Shown here: piece after piece, positions 9,787 to 22,060 of the stretch | How the letters are laid out: every line of letters starts with the position of its first letter | Position numbering within the stretch: the stretch's first letter is position 1 | Source: Castor canadensis | Lineage: Eukaryota; Chordata; Mammalia; Rodentia; Castoridae | Assembly: GCF_047511655.1 (NCBI RefSeq) | Contig: NC_133390.1 | Span: forward strand, 131,865,583 to 131,929,582 | Reading direction: 5' to 3' | DNA length: 64,000 nt | Notes under the pieces: model-generated | What the model was told of the DNA's origin: nothing | Seen by the model: the letters and a program-made list of their open reading frames with translations, nothing else | The model's database searches: none | Position numbers and translations under genes: made by a program

Positions 9787-10230
9787 GGGGCTGGCAGGGT
9801 GGCTCAAGCGGTAAGAGCTTGTCTACAATCGGGAGGCCTGAGTTCAAACCCCAGTGCTGAAAAGAGCAAACCAAAACCAAAATCAATGTCTAGGCATGAT
9901 GGCTTAGGCCTATAATCCCAGATACTTGGGAGGCAGAGACAGAGAGGATCGTGGTTTGGGGCCAGCACAGGCAAAATGTTAGCAAGAAGCCATCTCAATT
10001 AATAAGTTGGCTGCAGTGGCATGAAGCTGTGATCCCAGCTACGTTGGGGGTCATAGGTAGGAGGATTGCAGTCTGAGGCTGGCTCTGAGGAAAAATACAA
10101 GACCCTACCTGAAACACAACTAAAGCAAAAAAAGAGCTGAGGGTGTGCCTCATGTGGTAGAGTGCCTTGCCTAGCAAGTACAAGGCCCCAAGTTCAAACC
10201 CCAGTACTACCAAAAAGAAAGAAAGAAAGT
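9787..10230 (+). repeat. Full-length composite SINE: ID-like + B1-like dimer + ID-like
   Basis: The order is ID-like unit (9787-9870), B1-like half (9890-9998), second B1-like half (10005-10130), second ID-like unit (10133-10212) and a (GAAA)n tail. Both ID-like units keep the box-B-like 'gttcaaaccccagt' signature. Confidence 0.85.
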
Positions 10231-10373
10231 CAACAAATTCCCAGAAATAGAAATTATGATATGAAATAGAAATTATGATAGTTCATGCTTCTGATCACAA
10301 TACAATAAAATGCAGAATTGACAGCTGAAGTTAAGATAATTGGTCAGAAATGATCATTTAGAAGAAAATGAAG

Positions 10374-10470
10374 AGCTGGGGATGTAATTCAGTGGTAGAG
10401 TAGTTGCCTAGCTTATGCAAAGCCTTGGGTTAGATTCCCCAGCACTGCAATAAATAAATAAATAATAGAA
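10374..10470 (+). repeat. ID-like SINE with (AAAT)n tail
   Basis: 'gagctggggatgtaattcag tggtagag ...' through 'gattccccagcactgcaa' followed by a TAAA microsatellite tail. Confidence 0.8.
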
Positions 10471-10529
10471 AACAGAAAATAGAAATAATTGTATAAAGAT
10501 GCACAGTTTTGCAACTAACATAAAAATGC

Positions 10530-10690
10530 AAACAACCTAAATCTCCTCCATTAGGGGAATGGTGACAACCACAGTATGTCCAAACTAAGGATGGCATGCA
10601 GCTATACAGAAGAAATAAATGATGTTCAAGATTACGGATCAGTGAACAAGCAGTTCGAAGAGCAGTGATATATTATGCAATATAATTTAT
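10530..10690 (+). mobile_element. Degenerate old L1 fragment
   Basis: 'aacctaaatctcctccatta', 'ggcatgcagctatacag' and similar strings echo the L1 ORF2 C-terminal coding region in decayed form. Confidence 0.4.
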
Positions 10691-11640
10691 GTTCAAGAGC
10701 ACAAAGGGAAATTACATTTCTCACGAAATGAAATCCATTTCTTAGACACACCACACACACGTGTACACGCACTCACACAGAGAATGCAATGCAAAAGGCA
10801 AACAGTAAAGGGAAATCCTGGGGAGCTGAAAAGTTTGAGTTTCATCCATGAATAATGGAGAACCACTGGTAAGCTTAGAGGGGGAGAACAGCAGAGTCAA
10901 CTGGTTTTGAGGTGGTTGTACCAAGCAATGAGTAGGGGCGAGGAGACCCCAGAGGGGATGTGTGTTGTCTCGTGAGGAAGGTGACGTGGTCCCGGGATGG
11001 AAAGAGGCATTGTTCGAAAGCTGGGTAGGAGAGGCCATGGCGACCAACAGGATGGGGGGTGCAGGGAGGAGGCAAGGCTCAGGTTGACACCTGTGACCTC
11101 ATCAGACTCAGCTTTGGCTGTGCAAAGCTTGCAGCAGCAAGGTCTGAGGAAGAAGAGAACAAGACAGAGTAGTTATCTTTAAGGAAGCAAAGTGTGTGGC
11201 CAGGAAGCGACCCTAGTCTGTGGGAGGCTCTGCTTCCTCAGGGACTGAGGTGTCCTTTACATGTTCAATGCTGAGAGCTGGGAGGGGAGAGGGAAGGCGA
11301 GGCTACACATGGGCCCCTGACTGTCTCTCCCACACCAGTCATCAGCATCCATGGAGGACTAACTTCAGATGCAGACTCAGACAGTGAGCTGCGGTTGACC
11401 TCCAGGCTGTTTCCCTACCCATAGTCTGCCAGGGGTGTGGCCTGGAGCCCTTCCTCGGCCCACACAGAGGACAGTGCCCAGCTCTGGCCGGCAGTTCTGT
11501 TGTTGCTCTGTCATATGCAGGCAATTCTGTCTTGCTCTCACAGTATAAAGATGAGAGAAACTGACCCTTAAAGAGACAAAAACTCCCCTACCAAGCAGGG
11601 ATGCGAGAGGGAAGCTGGAGGGAGGGACAGCAGTTGCTGT
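10691..11640. other. Intergenic, unique, no gene seen
   Basis: Short overlapping frames on both strands (10742-11524) lack recognisable features. A short CA-rich stretch occurs at about 10745-10780. Confidence 0.3.
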
Positions 11641-11784
11641 GGTTCAGCTTCCTCTTGCTGATGGATGACCCAAAGCTGGGAGGCATCATGTTAAAGATCT
11701 TCTGAGTCCCAACTGTCCAGAGAGGCCTCCTCTCCCTAGAACATACCCTAGTTTCTCAAGGGAAGCCAGTCAGGCACAGGTAGT

Positions 11785-12010
11785 CACAGCTGTTCTGGGT
11801 TTCTGGAAGCAGTCATAAAAACAACTTTTGAAACCATGCCTGTGAAACAATGGCCAATTACCAAGCTTTAGCCCATTCCAAAAAATCGACAAAAGACTGC
11901 TGCTTCCTTGTTCAATTCAGCAGCCTTTGGTCAACACTAAATCTCAAGTTAGCTGGCTCAATCTGAAGTCCCAATAAAGGAGCCTTGCGTATTTTTTTTC
12001 ATGATGTGTG
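11785..12010 (+). mobile_element. Possible ERV LTR fragment (R/U5-like)
   Basis: A run containing 'ccattccaaaaaatcgac', 'caatctgaagtcccaataaa' and 'ggagccttgcgtatt' has the look of a class I LTR around its polyadenylation signal (AATAAA at about 11974). No matching partner LTR is visible. The assignment is tentative. Confidence 0.35.
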
Positions 12011-12039
12011 GCTTGGTCTCATTTCTATGTTTCCATGCC

Positions 12040-12185
12040 ATAAGATTCTTCCATCTGGTATCATAAGAAACAGGTCCTCACCTTGAACTTGTGCCATCTC
12101 CAGAACTGTGAACAATAATTTTCTACTGTTTATAAGTTATCCAGTCTAAGGTATTTTGTAACAGTAGCAGGAATGGACTAAGACA
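12040..12185 (+). mobile_element. MaLR-type LTR 3' end fragment
   Basis: 'ccatctccagaactgtgaac', 'ttataagttatccagtctaa' and 'ggtattttgtaacagtagc' match the conserved 3' region of MLT1/MST-type MaLR LTRs as I know them, ending in 'aatggactaagaca'. Confidence 0.65.
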
Positions 12186-12189
12186 TGCT

Positions 12190-13800
12190 GTAAACCTTTA
12201 AGCAGGTGGCCAGGCTTCCTGGTATCCATTTTTCCATTAGGAGGTTGGTCTGCCTAACTGCTGTGAGGGCTCAGGACTCACCTGCCACCTGCACCTGGAT
12301 CCCTCTGGAAGCTGAAGCTGCTTTGCCCAGGACGACTGCCTCCATACCACTAGTAGTTTGCTCTCTGACTATTAGGTGGGGGTACAGGGGTACAAAGACC
12401 CTGCCTCCTCCTTTCTGTGTTTCAGGGTAGTACCCCTCAATAAACCTCACACACAATGAACCCTGACCTGGCTCTTCTGTGGACCCCAGAGCAGGACACC
12501 CATGCTGAGCCATGAGCCATGCTGCTTTCTGTAACTTCTTGGGTAGGGAATGTGGACCAACTTTTTCCTTCTTTCTTTTTTGGTAGTTCTTGAAGGTCAA
12601 GCGCAGTGTGGGAGCTCCCTGGAATTCAGAGCCAGTGTAGACACAGGTTAGACAGTGGCTGTGTCTGCTTAGAGAAAGCTACCACAATAAGTTGGTAGAT
12701 GATGTTTCAAGCCTCTTAGTGTGCGGAGCAGCTCACCGGCAGGTACAGTTTGATCAAAGATGGTGAGAGGTGGCTGGGTAGGGAGATGCAACCCAATGTG
12801 AAGCTGGAAAACAGAATGAAGTTCATGCCACAGATAGGACCAGGACAAAATATGCATTGCTAACTGATTCTTGACCATCCCAGGAAACTCCAGTAGAAGT
12901 GAGGCAGGAGGGAGAAGCCTAAACCCATGTGTCACCCTGCAGTTATGCTGTGAGCATCTTGGCTCTATTGCAGCTGGTGGCTCTGGAGGCCTGAGCCCCC
13001 ACCTGAAAGGATCCCACCTGGGGGCCAGGAAGCTGGAGTAGCCATTCAGCTGCTCCCTATTAGTTGAGGGCTGGCATTCACTCTTTGGTACTCTGGGCTG
13101 TAGAGGGCCAGATAAAATCCTGTTGCAGGTAGAAGTAGCATCTCCTTGAACAGGTGCCAGGAGAGGCAGGGTAGGGCTAAATGGTATCTGCATAATACAT
13201 TTTACTAGTATTGTGCTGAGCCGTCTACCTTTCCTATCCACACCTTACCCCAGCCATGTGGAAAATACACTAAGAGAATTTTTACTTTACAGACCAGGAA
13301 ACTCTCTGAGGAGGCCAAGTGTGTTGACCATTGCTATCAAGTGGCAGGGTAGGGAGTCCAACTCAAGTCAGCCTGGCTCAGGGCTCTTGTCCTACTACTA
13401 CCAAGTTGCTTGGCATCTCAGTTGGAGCCTCCCAGCATGTTATGAAGATGAGGGTAGACACCTGCCTTTTAATACTTAGAGCCCTGCGGTGGCTCTGCTG
13501 CAACCTGAACGTCCCACCTTGGGTGTTTCTAATATCATTTGCAGGCAGCAGGTAGATGCAGACTGTCCCCTCCCCATGGCTGATGCTAGGAGCTGTCACT
13601 CACGTCATTCCATACACAAGTTGTGAATCAGCACTTGGGTTTGGGAGAAGAGGCAGGTGGCTATGATTCGAGATCATGTGTACACTGGAGTGTAATAAAA
13701 TTCATGTCCAGCAACTTTCCACCTTACTCTGGTGAAAGAGAAAAACATGAAAGGGTTAAACATTTTATATAGATGGCTTTGCTTGTTTTGGAGAATTAAT
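12190..13800. other. Intergenic, unique GC-moderate sequence, no gene identified
   Basis: The longest frame is 190 codons on the minus strand (12669-13241). It shows no domain, signal or family resemblance and its composition looks random. I cannot exclude an exon but see no support. Confidence 0.35.
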
Positions 13801-15460
13801 GGGTGATAAGCTAAAAGTTCATTTATAAGAGTATTAAAGGATAATTATGATGGAGTAAGTGTAGAGGGCCAAAAGGCATGATGAACAGACTTATAACACA
13901 GAGCTGGGGAAAATAGGCTAAAATGTATTCAATAATGCAGTATTTAACATTCCTTCCCCCACATTCCGCTGTATGTGAAAATCCATCTCTCTCTCTTTCT
14001 TTCCCTCCCCCTTCTATTTTTAATAAAAAGTAGAGCAATCTAGCCTCTGGTTAGGTCATCTGTAAACTTATAAATTGATCCCAGGAACTTACAGAGTTTG
14101 AGGCAGATCCAAATCTTTTAATAGCAACAGAATAAAAAAAAAGATTTTGTAGAAAATCTGCTTCAATCAGATTAGATGGAAAGTGGGTAAAGCTGATTAC
14201 AATCATACTAAAGAAGTATTTGGGCAGTATTTGTTCTAAAACAATGGCATTAATTCTTTTTTAACACACATTCCCCAGAGAAAAATCAGTAATTAATGGG
14301 AACTCGGTTTCAACTATCTATGTAGCATCGATGTAGTATTAGTGTTATGAGTCATCTAGATGATTTTAAGAATATAAGAGGATGTGCACAGGTTATATGC
14401 AAATATAAATATTGTACCACTTTATGTAAGGGACAAAATGCATTAGTGCATTTTGGTATCCACCAGGATACTGGATTCAAACTCCTGTGGATACTGAAGA
14501 GCAGTGGTACTCAGATTTAGAATGCAATGGCACTCCACAGATGTGGTGCTTCCTGTACCAAGAGAGAAATCCATGGCAATCTTCTCTAGTGTGGCAGGAG
14601 GTGTGCACTGAGACCCCCTGAAGGGGGACTTACTGCGCAGCTCTGGGACAGAGGCTAGCAGGGTCTTGGGCTCCATCTGCCTCAGCTGCAGATGTCACCT
14701 CTCACTGGGCAGCTTGTGTCTAGTGACTGATCTAATCAGCCATTTTGACCCAATGTGGGGTACTCATGGGCCATCTTTTCCCCAGAGCACCAAACTGGGT
14801 TGGCTAAGGCTTCATCAAAATCTGCCTCTTCCCCTGTCCAGTCCTGCTTTCTCTCCCTCTCTGTTACAGTTGTTGTATACCAATAAGCTTCTTATACCCC
14901 AAATTCCATCTCAGGATCCAGTCTCAAAGAGGAGCCCAACCTACAACATCTAGGTTGCTACAAAAGACTAGAAGTAAAATGACAACCTATGCTCATTGCT
15001 AACAGCTGGGAGAAATGAGCCTTTTATTTGCTCCATCACTTTTTAGTTCAAACTTGCAGAAAAATTGAGTCATATAACAAACACTCAGAAACAGCCATTT
15101 GGATTCACCACTTGATATCATTTTGCCACATCTCCTCCCCCACACATCTCTTTCTCTATAAGTATGTTGCAAACATGTTGACACCTTACTTCTACATACT
15201 CCATACTATATTTCCCTAGGTCAGGAACATTCTACAGAAATCTCAAACCATTGCCACACTGATACAATGCTATCATCTATTATTCAGTCCATAGTTAACT
15301 TTCCTGTATTGTCACAATAATGCCCTTGATAATGAGTTGTTCTTTTTTACAAGTCAGGATTTAGTAAAAGATCATACATTTTATTTAATAGTCTGTGCGT
15401 TTTGAATATGCAACCCTTACTTCACACATTTGGATAACTCCTCTTACATTCAGCCTGGCC
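13801..15460. other. Intergenic, AT-rich, no gene seen
   Basis: Mostly unique text. 14099-14420 carries several TAAT/ATTA cores and few signs of repeat origin. No coding frame is convincing. Confidence 0.3.
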
Positions 15461-15464
15461 TTTA

Positions 15465-15590
15465 TGGTTGTTGTTTTTGAGACAGGGTCTCACTATGTAG
15501 CCTGGGTTGGCCTCTAACTCATGATCCTCCTGCCTCACTTCCAGAGCTGGAATTACAGATGTGTACAGAAATGCCCTACCTTTTAGTCTG
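15465..15590 (-). repeat. B1-like SINE, minus strand
   Basis: 'gagacagggtctcactatgt agcctgg' through 'gctggaattacagatgtgta' is a reverse-complement 7SL-derived monomer. Confidence 0.85.
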
Positions 15591-16865
15591 GCCTTATCTC
15601 TGCTAATTCTAAGGTATCTCATTTAGTGTGCTTATCATTGAACATCTTTCTAAGTGAGTGGGATGATTTCCATTTTCTTTTCTTTGTTGTTTCAATAATT
15701 CCTATTACTGAATGGTAGAACTTCTTGGCATGATCCTCTAATTTTCCTGTTGTGTCTCTCCCATTTTCTGCCTCTTTTCAGTCTATTTTCTGGAATAAGA
15801 TGTTCCCATTTTTATCTTTCCATTGTGTTTTTATTTCTGCTACTATGATTTCAAATGCCAAGAGTTCTTTTTTTCCTTTTTATAACATCCTGTTCTTTTT
15901 TTTATGGATGCATTCTTCTTTCCTCTACCTGATCTGTTTTCTCCAGGTGGCACTTACCTGTTTGTTTTCATCATATCTTCTTTTTATTGAAGATTTTTTG
16001 CAAAAATGAAAAGTTAAAAGCAATCTACATGTACAGCAATAGAGAAACAGCAATATTCAGTTTGTCATAGCCATTCTATGGAATTTTAGAAAGACCCCCC
16101 AAAAGACATAGTTTGATATACTAAACTGGAAAAAAAATCTCCAAGACACTGGTGAGTGGAAAAAAAAATGCAAGCAGCAGGATGACACATATAAGACTCT
16201 TCAACTACAGATTCTCCCATCAAACAATATAAGATAAGCTGGTAAATGTATGGAAAATTGCAGCATGATTGCACACCAGAGGCAACAGCTACCTCTGTAG
16301 ATGAGGTTAGTGGATGTAATATATATTTTTAAAACAAGAAGAATGTATTATTCACATATTAGTTTTTCTTTTGCTGACTGTTAAAATTAATTTTTAAAGA
16401 AACAGTATAGATTATGATTTATTCTGTATTTAATGAGAAACAGAATGGACGGGTAACATGCAACATGTGAAGAATGACACCTCAACTGTGTCTTCTGCAG
16501 TAGAGGTTTTCTCAGATGTCCAGCCATCTCTGGTTCATGATTTAGAGAAAAAGAATTACAAAGCTATTTGGAAGCTCTGGAGTGAGGAGACTCAGGAAGT
16601 TTGAGTTTTTCTGTAATATGACCCAATGGGCTATATGTTCAAGAAAACCTGAAGTCAGTATCCCTCTGTGGCTTTCCTTTCAGGCTACCCAGATTCTCCA
16701 GAGAAACTTCCTCCAGTCTTCCGTCTTCAGGAGTAGGATCTGGCTGCCAGGGGACAGACCTGGTGTCGTCCTTATGGGAGGTCCTCCTCAGCCTCCTCCA
16801 GAGATTGGTGCCTCTGTCTCATCTCATCAGTCTTCTACCTGGTTGGGCAGGGCAGTCTTTCCCAG
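15591..16865. other. Intergenic, AT-rich, no gene seen
   Basis: Decayed pyrimidine-rich text at 15600-16010 could be an old LINE in antisense. The rest is unassigned. No coding or RNA gene seen. Confidence 0.3.
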
Positions 16866-16867
16866 GA

Positions 16868-16945
16868 AGCACTGATGATGAAATTCAAGGCCTCACACAT
16901 GCTAGTCAAATGCTCTACCATTGAGCTACACTCCACTGTACCAGG
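16868..16945 (-). repeat. ID-like SINE fragment, minus strand
   Basis: 'ggcctcacacatgctagtca' and 'ctctaccattgagctacac' are the reverse complement of the ID-like core. Confidence 0.75.
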
Positions 16946-17309
16946 TGTAATGCCAGTTTCTGAACAAAACAATAATAAGAAATTTTTAATGGAAATTTCA
17001 AAGCAATAAAAAAGTAGGAGTAATATGTTGAATTTCTACAACTCAATGCCAGTAGCTATTAATTTTCTTCCATTCTGTGTCCTTCTCCCACCTGTCATTG
17101 TGGAGTCCTCTATAATACCCATCTTTATGCCTGACAATATCCTCTTTCTGAAGTCTGATTCTTTTCATTAGAGTTAACATGGTACATCTTTGGCCATTTC
17201 TGTGCTTTTTTTTCTTGAAGTACTATGAATTTATTCTTGTTCTCCCCTGCCTAGTTTTATTGGGATATAACTGATGAGTAGAAATTTGTATATATTTAAA
17301 GTATACAAT

Positions 17310-17642
17310 GAGGTTTTTTTTTTGTGATACTGGGATTTGAACTCAGGGCCTTGCACTTGATACACAAGCTTCTCTACCACTTGAGCCACATCTAAGCCCA
17401 TTTTTACTTCAGTTATTTTTCAGGCAGGGTCTTACATTTTCAGTAAGACCCTCAGTCTGCCAGTCTCCAACCTAAGGTCTCCCACATAGCTGGGATCACA
17501 GGTGCATGCCACCACACCTAGCTTATTGATTGAGATGGAGACTCATTAACATTTTGCCCAGGCTGGTCTCAAACTGCTCTCTTCCCAGTCTCTGCCTCCT
17601 GAATAGTTAGGATTACAGATGTGAGACACTGCACCTAGCCTA
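17310..17642 (-). repeat. Composite SINE, minus strand (ID-like + B1-like dimer)
   Basis: Poly(T), ID-like unit (17322-17400), first B1-like half (17405-17522) and second half (17530-17640, 'gcccaggctggtctcaaact ... gattacagatgtgagac'). Confidence 0.8.
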
Positions 17643-17737
17643 CAATGATGTTTGAAATATATGGTTAGCAGCTTTATGTAGATCTCCAGAACTTGTTTAT
17701 ACCTTGTAAAACTAAATGCAAGTTTAGTTGACCTTTT

Positions 17738-17760
17738 ATTTTATTTTATTTTATTTTATT
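17738..17760. repeat. (TTTTA)n microsatellite
   Basis: Four to five uninterrupted TTTTA units. Confidence 0.9.
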
Positions 17761-17789
17761 GGTCAGATTGTGTTGGGGACCAGGCATGA

Positions 17790-18225
17790 ACCCTGAACTG
17801 GGAAATAATGGAGCTTCCACAGCCTCTCCATGGTAGGACCTTGCACAGTGCCTCCTACTCTCATTCTTCCCAGCACCTGGTGTCTTGACCTTTGTTCTCA
17901 AATCTCCTTGAAGAATACAACCTACTGTGTCTGCATACCAGCCCCTGATGCAAAACCAGATAAAGTACCAGAAATGTTAAGAGACTCCCTGATGCCAGAT
18001 TCATCAATACCTTAGATAAGGTGTCCTATGTGCCTTGATGATTCCAAAACAGATGTGTTGTGATTAGGCTTCTATAGCCTTAGGAAAATTAGCCCATCAA
18101 ACCTCATTCCTTTCACCTTGTATCAAAGAATTGTTGACGCTTGATTTTTACCTGAGTCTTTTCCTTGTACTGACCCATAAAATAAACACTCTGGCTCAGG
18201 TAGGCACTCACGTTTCCCACCAGGA
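17790..18225 (+). mobile_element. Candidate ERV LTR fragment
   Basis: Unique-looking text ends in 'gacccataaaataaacactc tggctcagg', reminiscent of an LTR polyadenylation region followed by U5. There is no clear TG...CA boundary or second LTR, so this is a low-confidence assignment. Confidence 0.3.
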
Positions 18226-18319
18226 ATGTGCAGTCCTTCCATTCCCAGCTTTTATGTTTTATGTCTGTATGTCTGTGTGTGTCTTATTTCTCATTCACTG
18301 CTGCTCTTAGGTTCATGCA

Positions 18320-18538
18320 GCATACCCACACAGATCGAAGGCAGGATTGGAGTTGGAACTCAGGGGTTTGTGCTTTTAAACAGGCCCTCTTCTGCTTTAG
18401 CCACACCTCCAGTCCATTTGCTCTGATTATTTTGGAGATGGGGGGAGTGGTCTCATGAACTATTTGCCCAGGCTGGCCCCAACCTTTGGCCTCCTAAGTA
18501 GCCAGGATTACAGGCGTGAGCCACCAGTGCCAGGCTCA
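18320..18538 (-). repeat. Composite SINE, minus strand (ID-like + B1-like)
   Basis: 'ggagttggaactcaggggtt' begins the ID-like part. The B1-like part contains 'atttgcccaggctggcccc' and 'gattacaggcgtgagccacc'. Confidence 0.8.
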
Positions 18539-18834
18539 GTCAAATATTTAAAACTTTGCTTGACTGAAACTTTGTACCATTCCCCAACATCATCTCCATT
18601 TCCCTCTCCCGCTGACAATCACCATTCTATTCTGCACTTCTATGAGTTGTACTAGTTTAGATTTCATGTGTAAGTGAAATCATGTAGTATTTTTCCTTTT
18701 TTGTCTGACTTATTTCACTTAGCATGACGTCCTCCATGGCCCTTTAGGTTCATCCATATTGCTACAAATGACAGAAATTCCTTCTTTTTTAAAGGCTGAA
18801 TAATATTCTATTGTATGTATGTAACCACCATAAT

Positions 18835-18995
18835 CACTTAACAAGGAGAACATATTCTGAGATTATGGTGTTAGGTGATTCAATAATAGAGAGTACTTAT
18901 ATGAAGACAGCAACATGACACTTGGTGACATAAACTCATGGGACCATTATATATGCTGTCATTGACTGAAATATTATGTTGTGCATGATTCTCTC
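18835..18995. mobile_element. Possible MITE-like DNA transposon remnant inside the old L1
   Basis: 'ataatcacttaacaagga', 'gagattatggtgttaggtga', 'catgggaccattatatatgc' and 'aaatattatgttgtgcatga' interrupt the L1 text. They recall a mammalian non-autonomous element with terminal inverted repeats and a lost centre. I cannot name the family. Confidence 0.3.
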
Positions 18996-19182
18996 TCTCT
19001 CTCCCATTTTCTCTAGCCATTCATCTGTCAATGAATACTTAGGCTGTTTCTATATGGCTATTGTGAATAATGTAATGAACATGGGTGTACACATAATCTC
19101 TTTGAGATATTAATTTCACTTTCTTTGGATACATACCCAGGATTGTGACTGCTGGATTAAAGGGTAGTTTTATTTATTTGTA

Positions 19183-19275
19183 TTTTATTTTTTGTGGTGC
19201 TGGGGATTGAACTCAAGACCTCACACTTGTTAGGCAGGCATTTTACTACTTGAGCCATGACCCTGGCCCTATAGT
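19183..19275 (-). repeat. ID-like SINE, minus strand
   Basis: 'gtggtgctggggattgaact caagacctc' to 'acttgagccatgaccctggcc'. Confidence 0.85.
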
Positions 19276-19850
19276 TTTATTTTTATATAGCTATTTTATT
19301 TGTGATTAGCATCAGGATTACATTTAACACCCCCAAATTTTAACACTATAATTTAATTTAAATTTATTCCAGATTAGCTTCATATCATATAAAACCCTAC
19401 TCCTTTTCAGATTTTTCCCCTCCTTTTTCAGTTGTTGATGTTATAAAATTACATCTTTCATTGTATATTGTGTGCCCCAAAGTATAATAGTTCTTTTAGA
19501 CCTATTATTTTCTTACATTATGTAGAAATCAGAGTGTGGAGTTATAAACCAAAGTTACAATGATATTGGTTTTCAATTAATAAAAATAGTAGTCTTCTAA
19601 GTTAATTAGAAGAAAGTAGAGTTATGAGCTATTATTACAATAATTGTAACTTTCATATTGGCCCACGCATTTTCCTTTATTGAGATCTTTATTTATTCAT
19701 AGTAGTTGAGTTACTATCTTGTATCTTTGCACCTCATCCTGCAGGACTCCCACAGTATTTGTGTAGGGTAGGTCTAGAGCTGAGCTCCCTCAGGTTTGTC
19801 TATTTGGGAATGGTTTGATTTCTCCCTCACTTTTAAAACTTCCTTACAGT

Positions 19851-20045
19851 TTTGTTTTGCTTTTGTAATACTTAGACTTGAACTCAGGGCCTTCACCTTG
19901 AGCCACTCCACCAGCCCTATTTTTGTGAAGGATTTTTTGAGGTAGGGTCCCAAGAACTATTTGCCTGGGTTGTCTTTGAACCACCATCCTCCTGATCTCT
20001 GCCTCCTGAGTAGCTAGGATTATAGGAGTGAACCACAGCACTGGT
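19851..20045 (-). repeat. Composite SINE, minus strand
   Basis: ID-like unit shortened in its middle (19865-19918), then a B1-like half with 'ctctgcctcctgagtagcta ggattatagg'. Confidence 0.8.
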
Positions 20046-20830
20046 CTCCCTCACAGTTTTGTCAGATATAAGATTCTTACTTGACAGTTTTCTTCTTTTA
20101 GTGCTTTTGATGTATCAGCCCACCCTCTTCTGGCCTCCAAAGTTTCTGATGATAAATCTACTAATCTTATTGAGGTTCCCTTGTGTGGTAACTCACTTCT
20201 CTCTTACTGATTTCAAGATTCTGTCTTTGTCTTTCAAAAGTTTGATAATAATTCTTGGCATGTTGAGCTTTTTGGATGTTTTATAGTCATGTGTTTCACC
20301 AAATTCAGTTTTCAGCCATTATTTCTTCAAATAGTTACTCTTCCCCAGTCTCTCTCCTGCTCTCCTCCTTCTGTGACTCTCACAATGGTATGTTGGTTGG
20401 CTTGATGGTGTCCCACACATCCCTTGGTATACTTCTAATATTTTTTCTTTCTGTTTCTCAAATTTGATAATTTCCATTGTCTTATCTTTAACTTTGCTGA
20501 CTCCTTCTTCTGCCTGTCAAATCAGCTTTGAATAAAGTTTTTATTTTACTTATTGTACTTTTCAGCTCTAGAGTTTCCTTTTGAGGCTTTATTGATATTT
20601 TCACTTTGTTCATACATCATTTTCTTGACTTTCCCCATGTCTTCCTTTAGTTCTTTGAGAATCTTTAAAATACTTGTTTTAAAGTCTTTGTCTAGTTAAT
20701 GTGCTGCTGGGCATTTTTCAGGGATCGTTTTCATAGATTTTTTTTCCTTTGAGTGGTCCATACCTTCCAGTTTCTTTGCATGCCTATGACATTTTGTTGA
20801 AAACTATATTTTGAACATATAATGAGATAA

Positions 20831-21234
20831 CTCTGGAAACAAGATCTTCCCTTTCCCCTAGGGTTTGCTTTTCTGTTGTTGTTTTTGCTTGTGATCATAA
20901 TAGGCTGTCTCTGTGCAGAGGATCTGACTGAGGTGTAGTAAATGTAGGGTATTCTCAGGGCTTCCAGAGCCTGTCCCTTTCTATGGGCATTTGTCATCAA
21001 TTATCATTTTCCCAGTAAGTGCAGTAGCCTTTGATGGTCATCATCTTTAATGTCTGGCTTCCAAAAGGGGGACATAGAAAATTGAAGGAGCAAAAATGCC
21101 AGTTCTTTAACTACCCTGACAGTCAGAGAAGGAGGGCAACAGGAGATGCAGAAAGGATACAGGATAGATGGACAGACAGAAAGTTGGGGCTGGGTGTGTT
21201 TGGTGCTTGGGTAGGGATGCACAACAGCCTTATT
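20831..21234. other. Intergenic, no gene seen
   Basis: Unassigned sequence between the LINE remnant and a candidate LTR. Short frames on both strands have no features. Confidence 0.3.
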
Positions 21235-22060
21235 GTTTCTAATTTCTATTAATCTCTTATCTTTACTCTGCTTCTTTTCTCTATCTTTTCTTTAAGGCCT
21301 TACTACTTTACAATTCTTTAAAACCTTGCTTCTAAAGTCTTTCTTCTTTCTATTCTTTAAAACCTCACTTCTAAAGTCTTCTTTTAAAACCTGGCTTCAC
21401 TATTCTTTAAAACAATTTCCTTAGACTTGCACTGTCCTGTGTTTTCTCTTTAGCTTTTCTTTAGCTTAGCTTTTCTAAAGCCTATGTATAAAGTTCTCAG
21501 TGCAGACTTGCACTGTCCCATGTTCTCTATTTAGCTTTCTTCCCCTTATAAGATGCCAACCAATTCTATTAACTCCTCTTTAGCAATTCCCCTTTAGCAA
21601 TTCCCCTTCAGCAATCCTCCCTTCAGCAATTGATTTTCCTTCAGCAATTTCCCTTCAGCCAAAAAACCTCCCACATCCAAAAAGCCCCTCCTTCATCCAA
21701 AAGCCTTGCATCCTCCTTCAGCAAGTCTTTTATACCCCGTGGTAAACAAAGAAGTAGAGCAGCAGTTCTCAGGGAGGGGTGTGACCTGTAATGAGGAACC
21801 TGCATTCCTGCTTCTAAACAACTTAGGAAAAGCAGCTGAGCTGCATCTCGCCTTCTCACTCTGTTCTGCAGCGGGGCTGTGCCACATCTCAGCCTACAGA
21901 TTATTTGACATAAACATCTTAGGAAAAGCAGCTTCTCTGCATCTTACTCTAGCCTTATTCTTTGGCTGGGGCTGTACCACACAATGTTCAGCATACAGAA
22001 CATTGAGTACAATTGTGCTTATGTCCTCATAGGCTTCTCCTACTCCACTCCCCACATTGG
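21235..22060 (-). mobile_element. Candidate solo LTR, ERVK/IAP-like, minus strand, with expanded internal repeats
   Basis: Read on the minus strand there is a U3-like part with a duplicated segment: 'agctgcttttcctaag' occurs in both 21815-21850 and 21910-21945. A TATA box (gtataaaag complement, 21726-21736) and a downstream purine-rich region follow. The downstream region is built of imperfect repeats, a 'gctgaaggggaattg' type unit at 21570-21660 and a 'gacagtgcaagtct' unit at 21425-21440 and 21506-21520. The boundaries are guesses (tgtttctaat at the left, ccccaca at the right) and I found no target-site duplication. Confidence 0.4.

Larger units (their letters stand above)
18560..20830 (-). 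mobile_element. Ancient L1-type LINE remnants, minus strand, interrupted by SINEs
   Basis: Antisense L1M-like signatures appear in order. 18640-18830 has 'gtgaaatcatgtagta' and 'ggctgaataatattctattg'. 19011-19170 has 'tagccattcatctgtcaatg' and 'acatgggtgtacaca'. 19730-19850 and 20050-20460 have 'cagttttcagccattatttc' and 'ggcttgatggtgtcccaca'. The series is broken by SINEs at 19183-19275 and 19851-20045. It is heavily diverged with no open ORF2. One element or two is not decidable by eye. Confidence 0.6.

Noticed and set aside
9787..10212. tRNA-like sequences with box-B-like gttcaaaccc
   Set aside because: They recur dozens of times with A-rich tails and no cloverleaf acceptor stem, so they are tRNA-derived SINEs, not tRNA genes.
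12669..13241. 190-codon minus-strand frame
   Set aside because: No domain, no conserved-looking features and no defined exon boundaries. Kept only as unassigned intergenic sequence.
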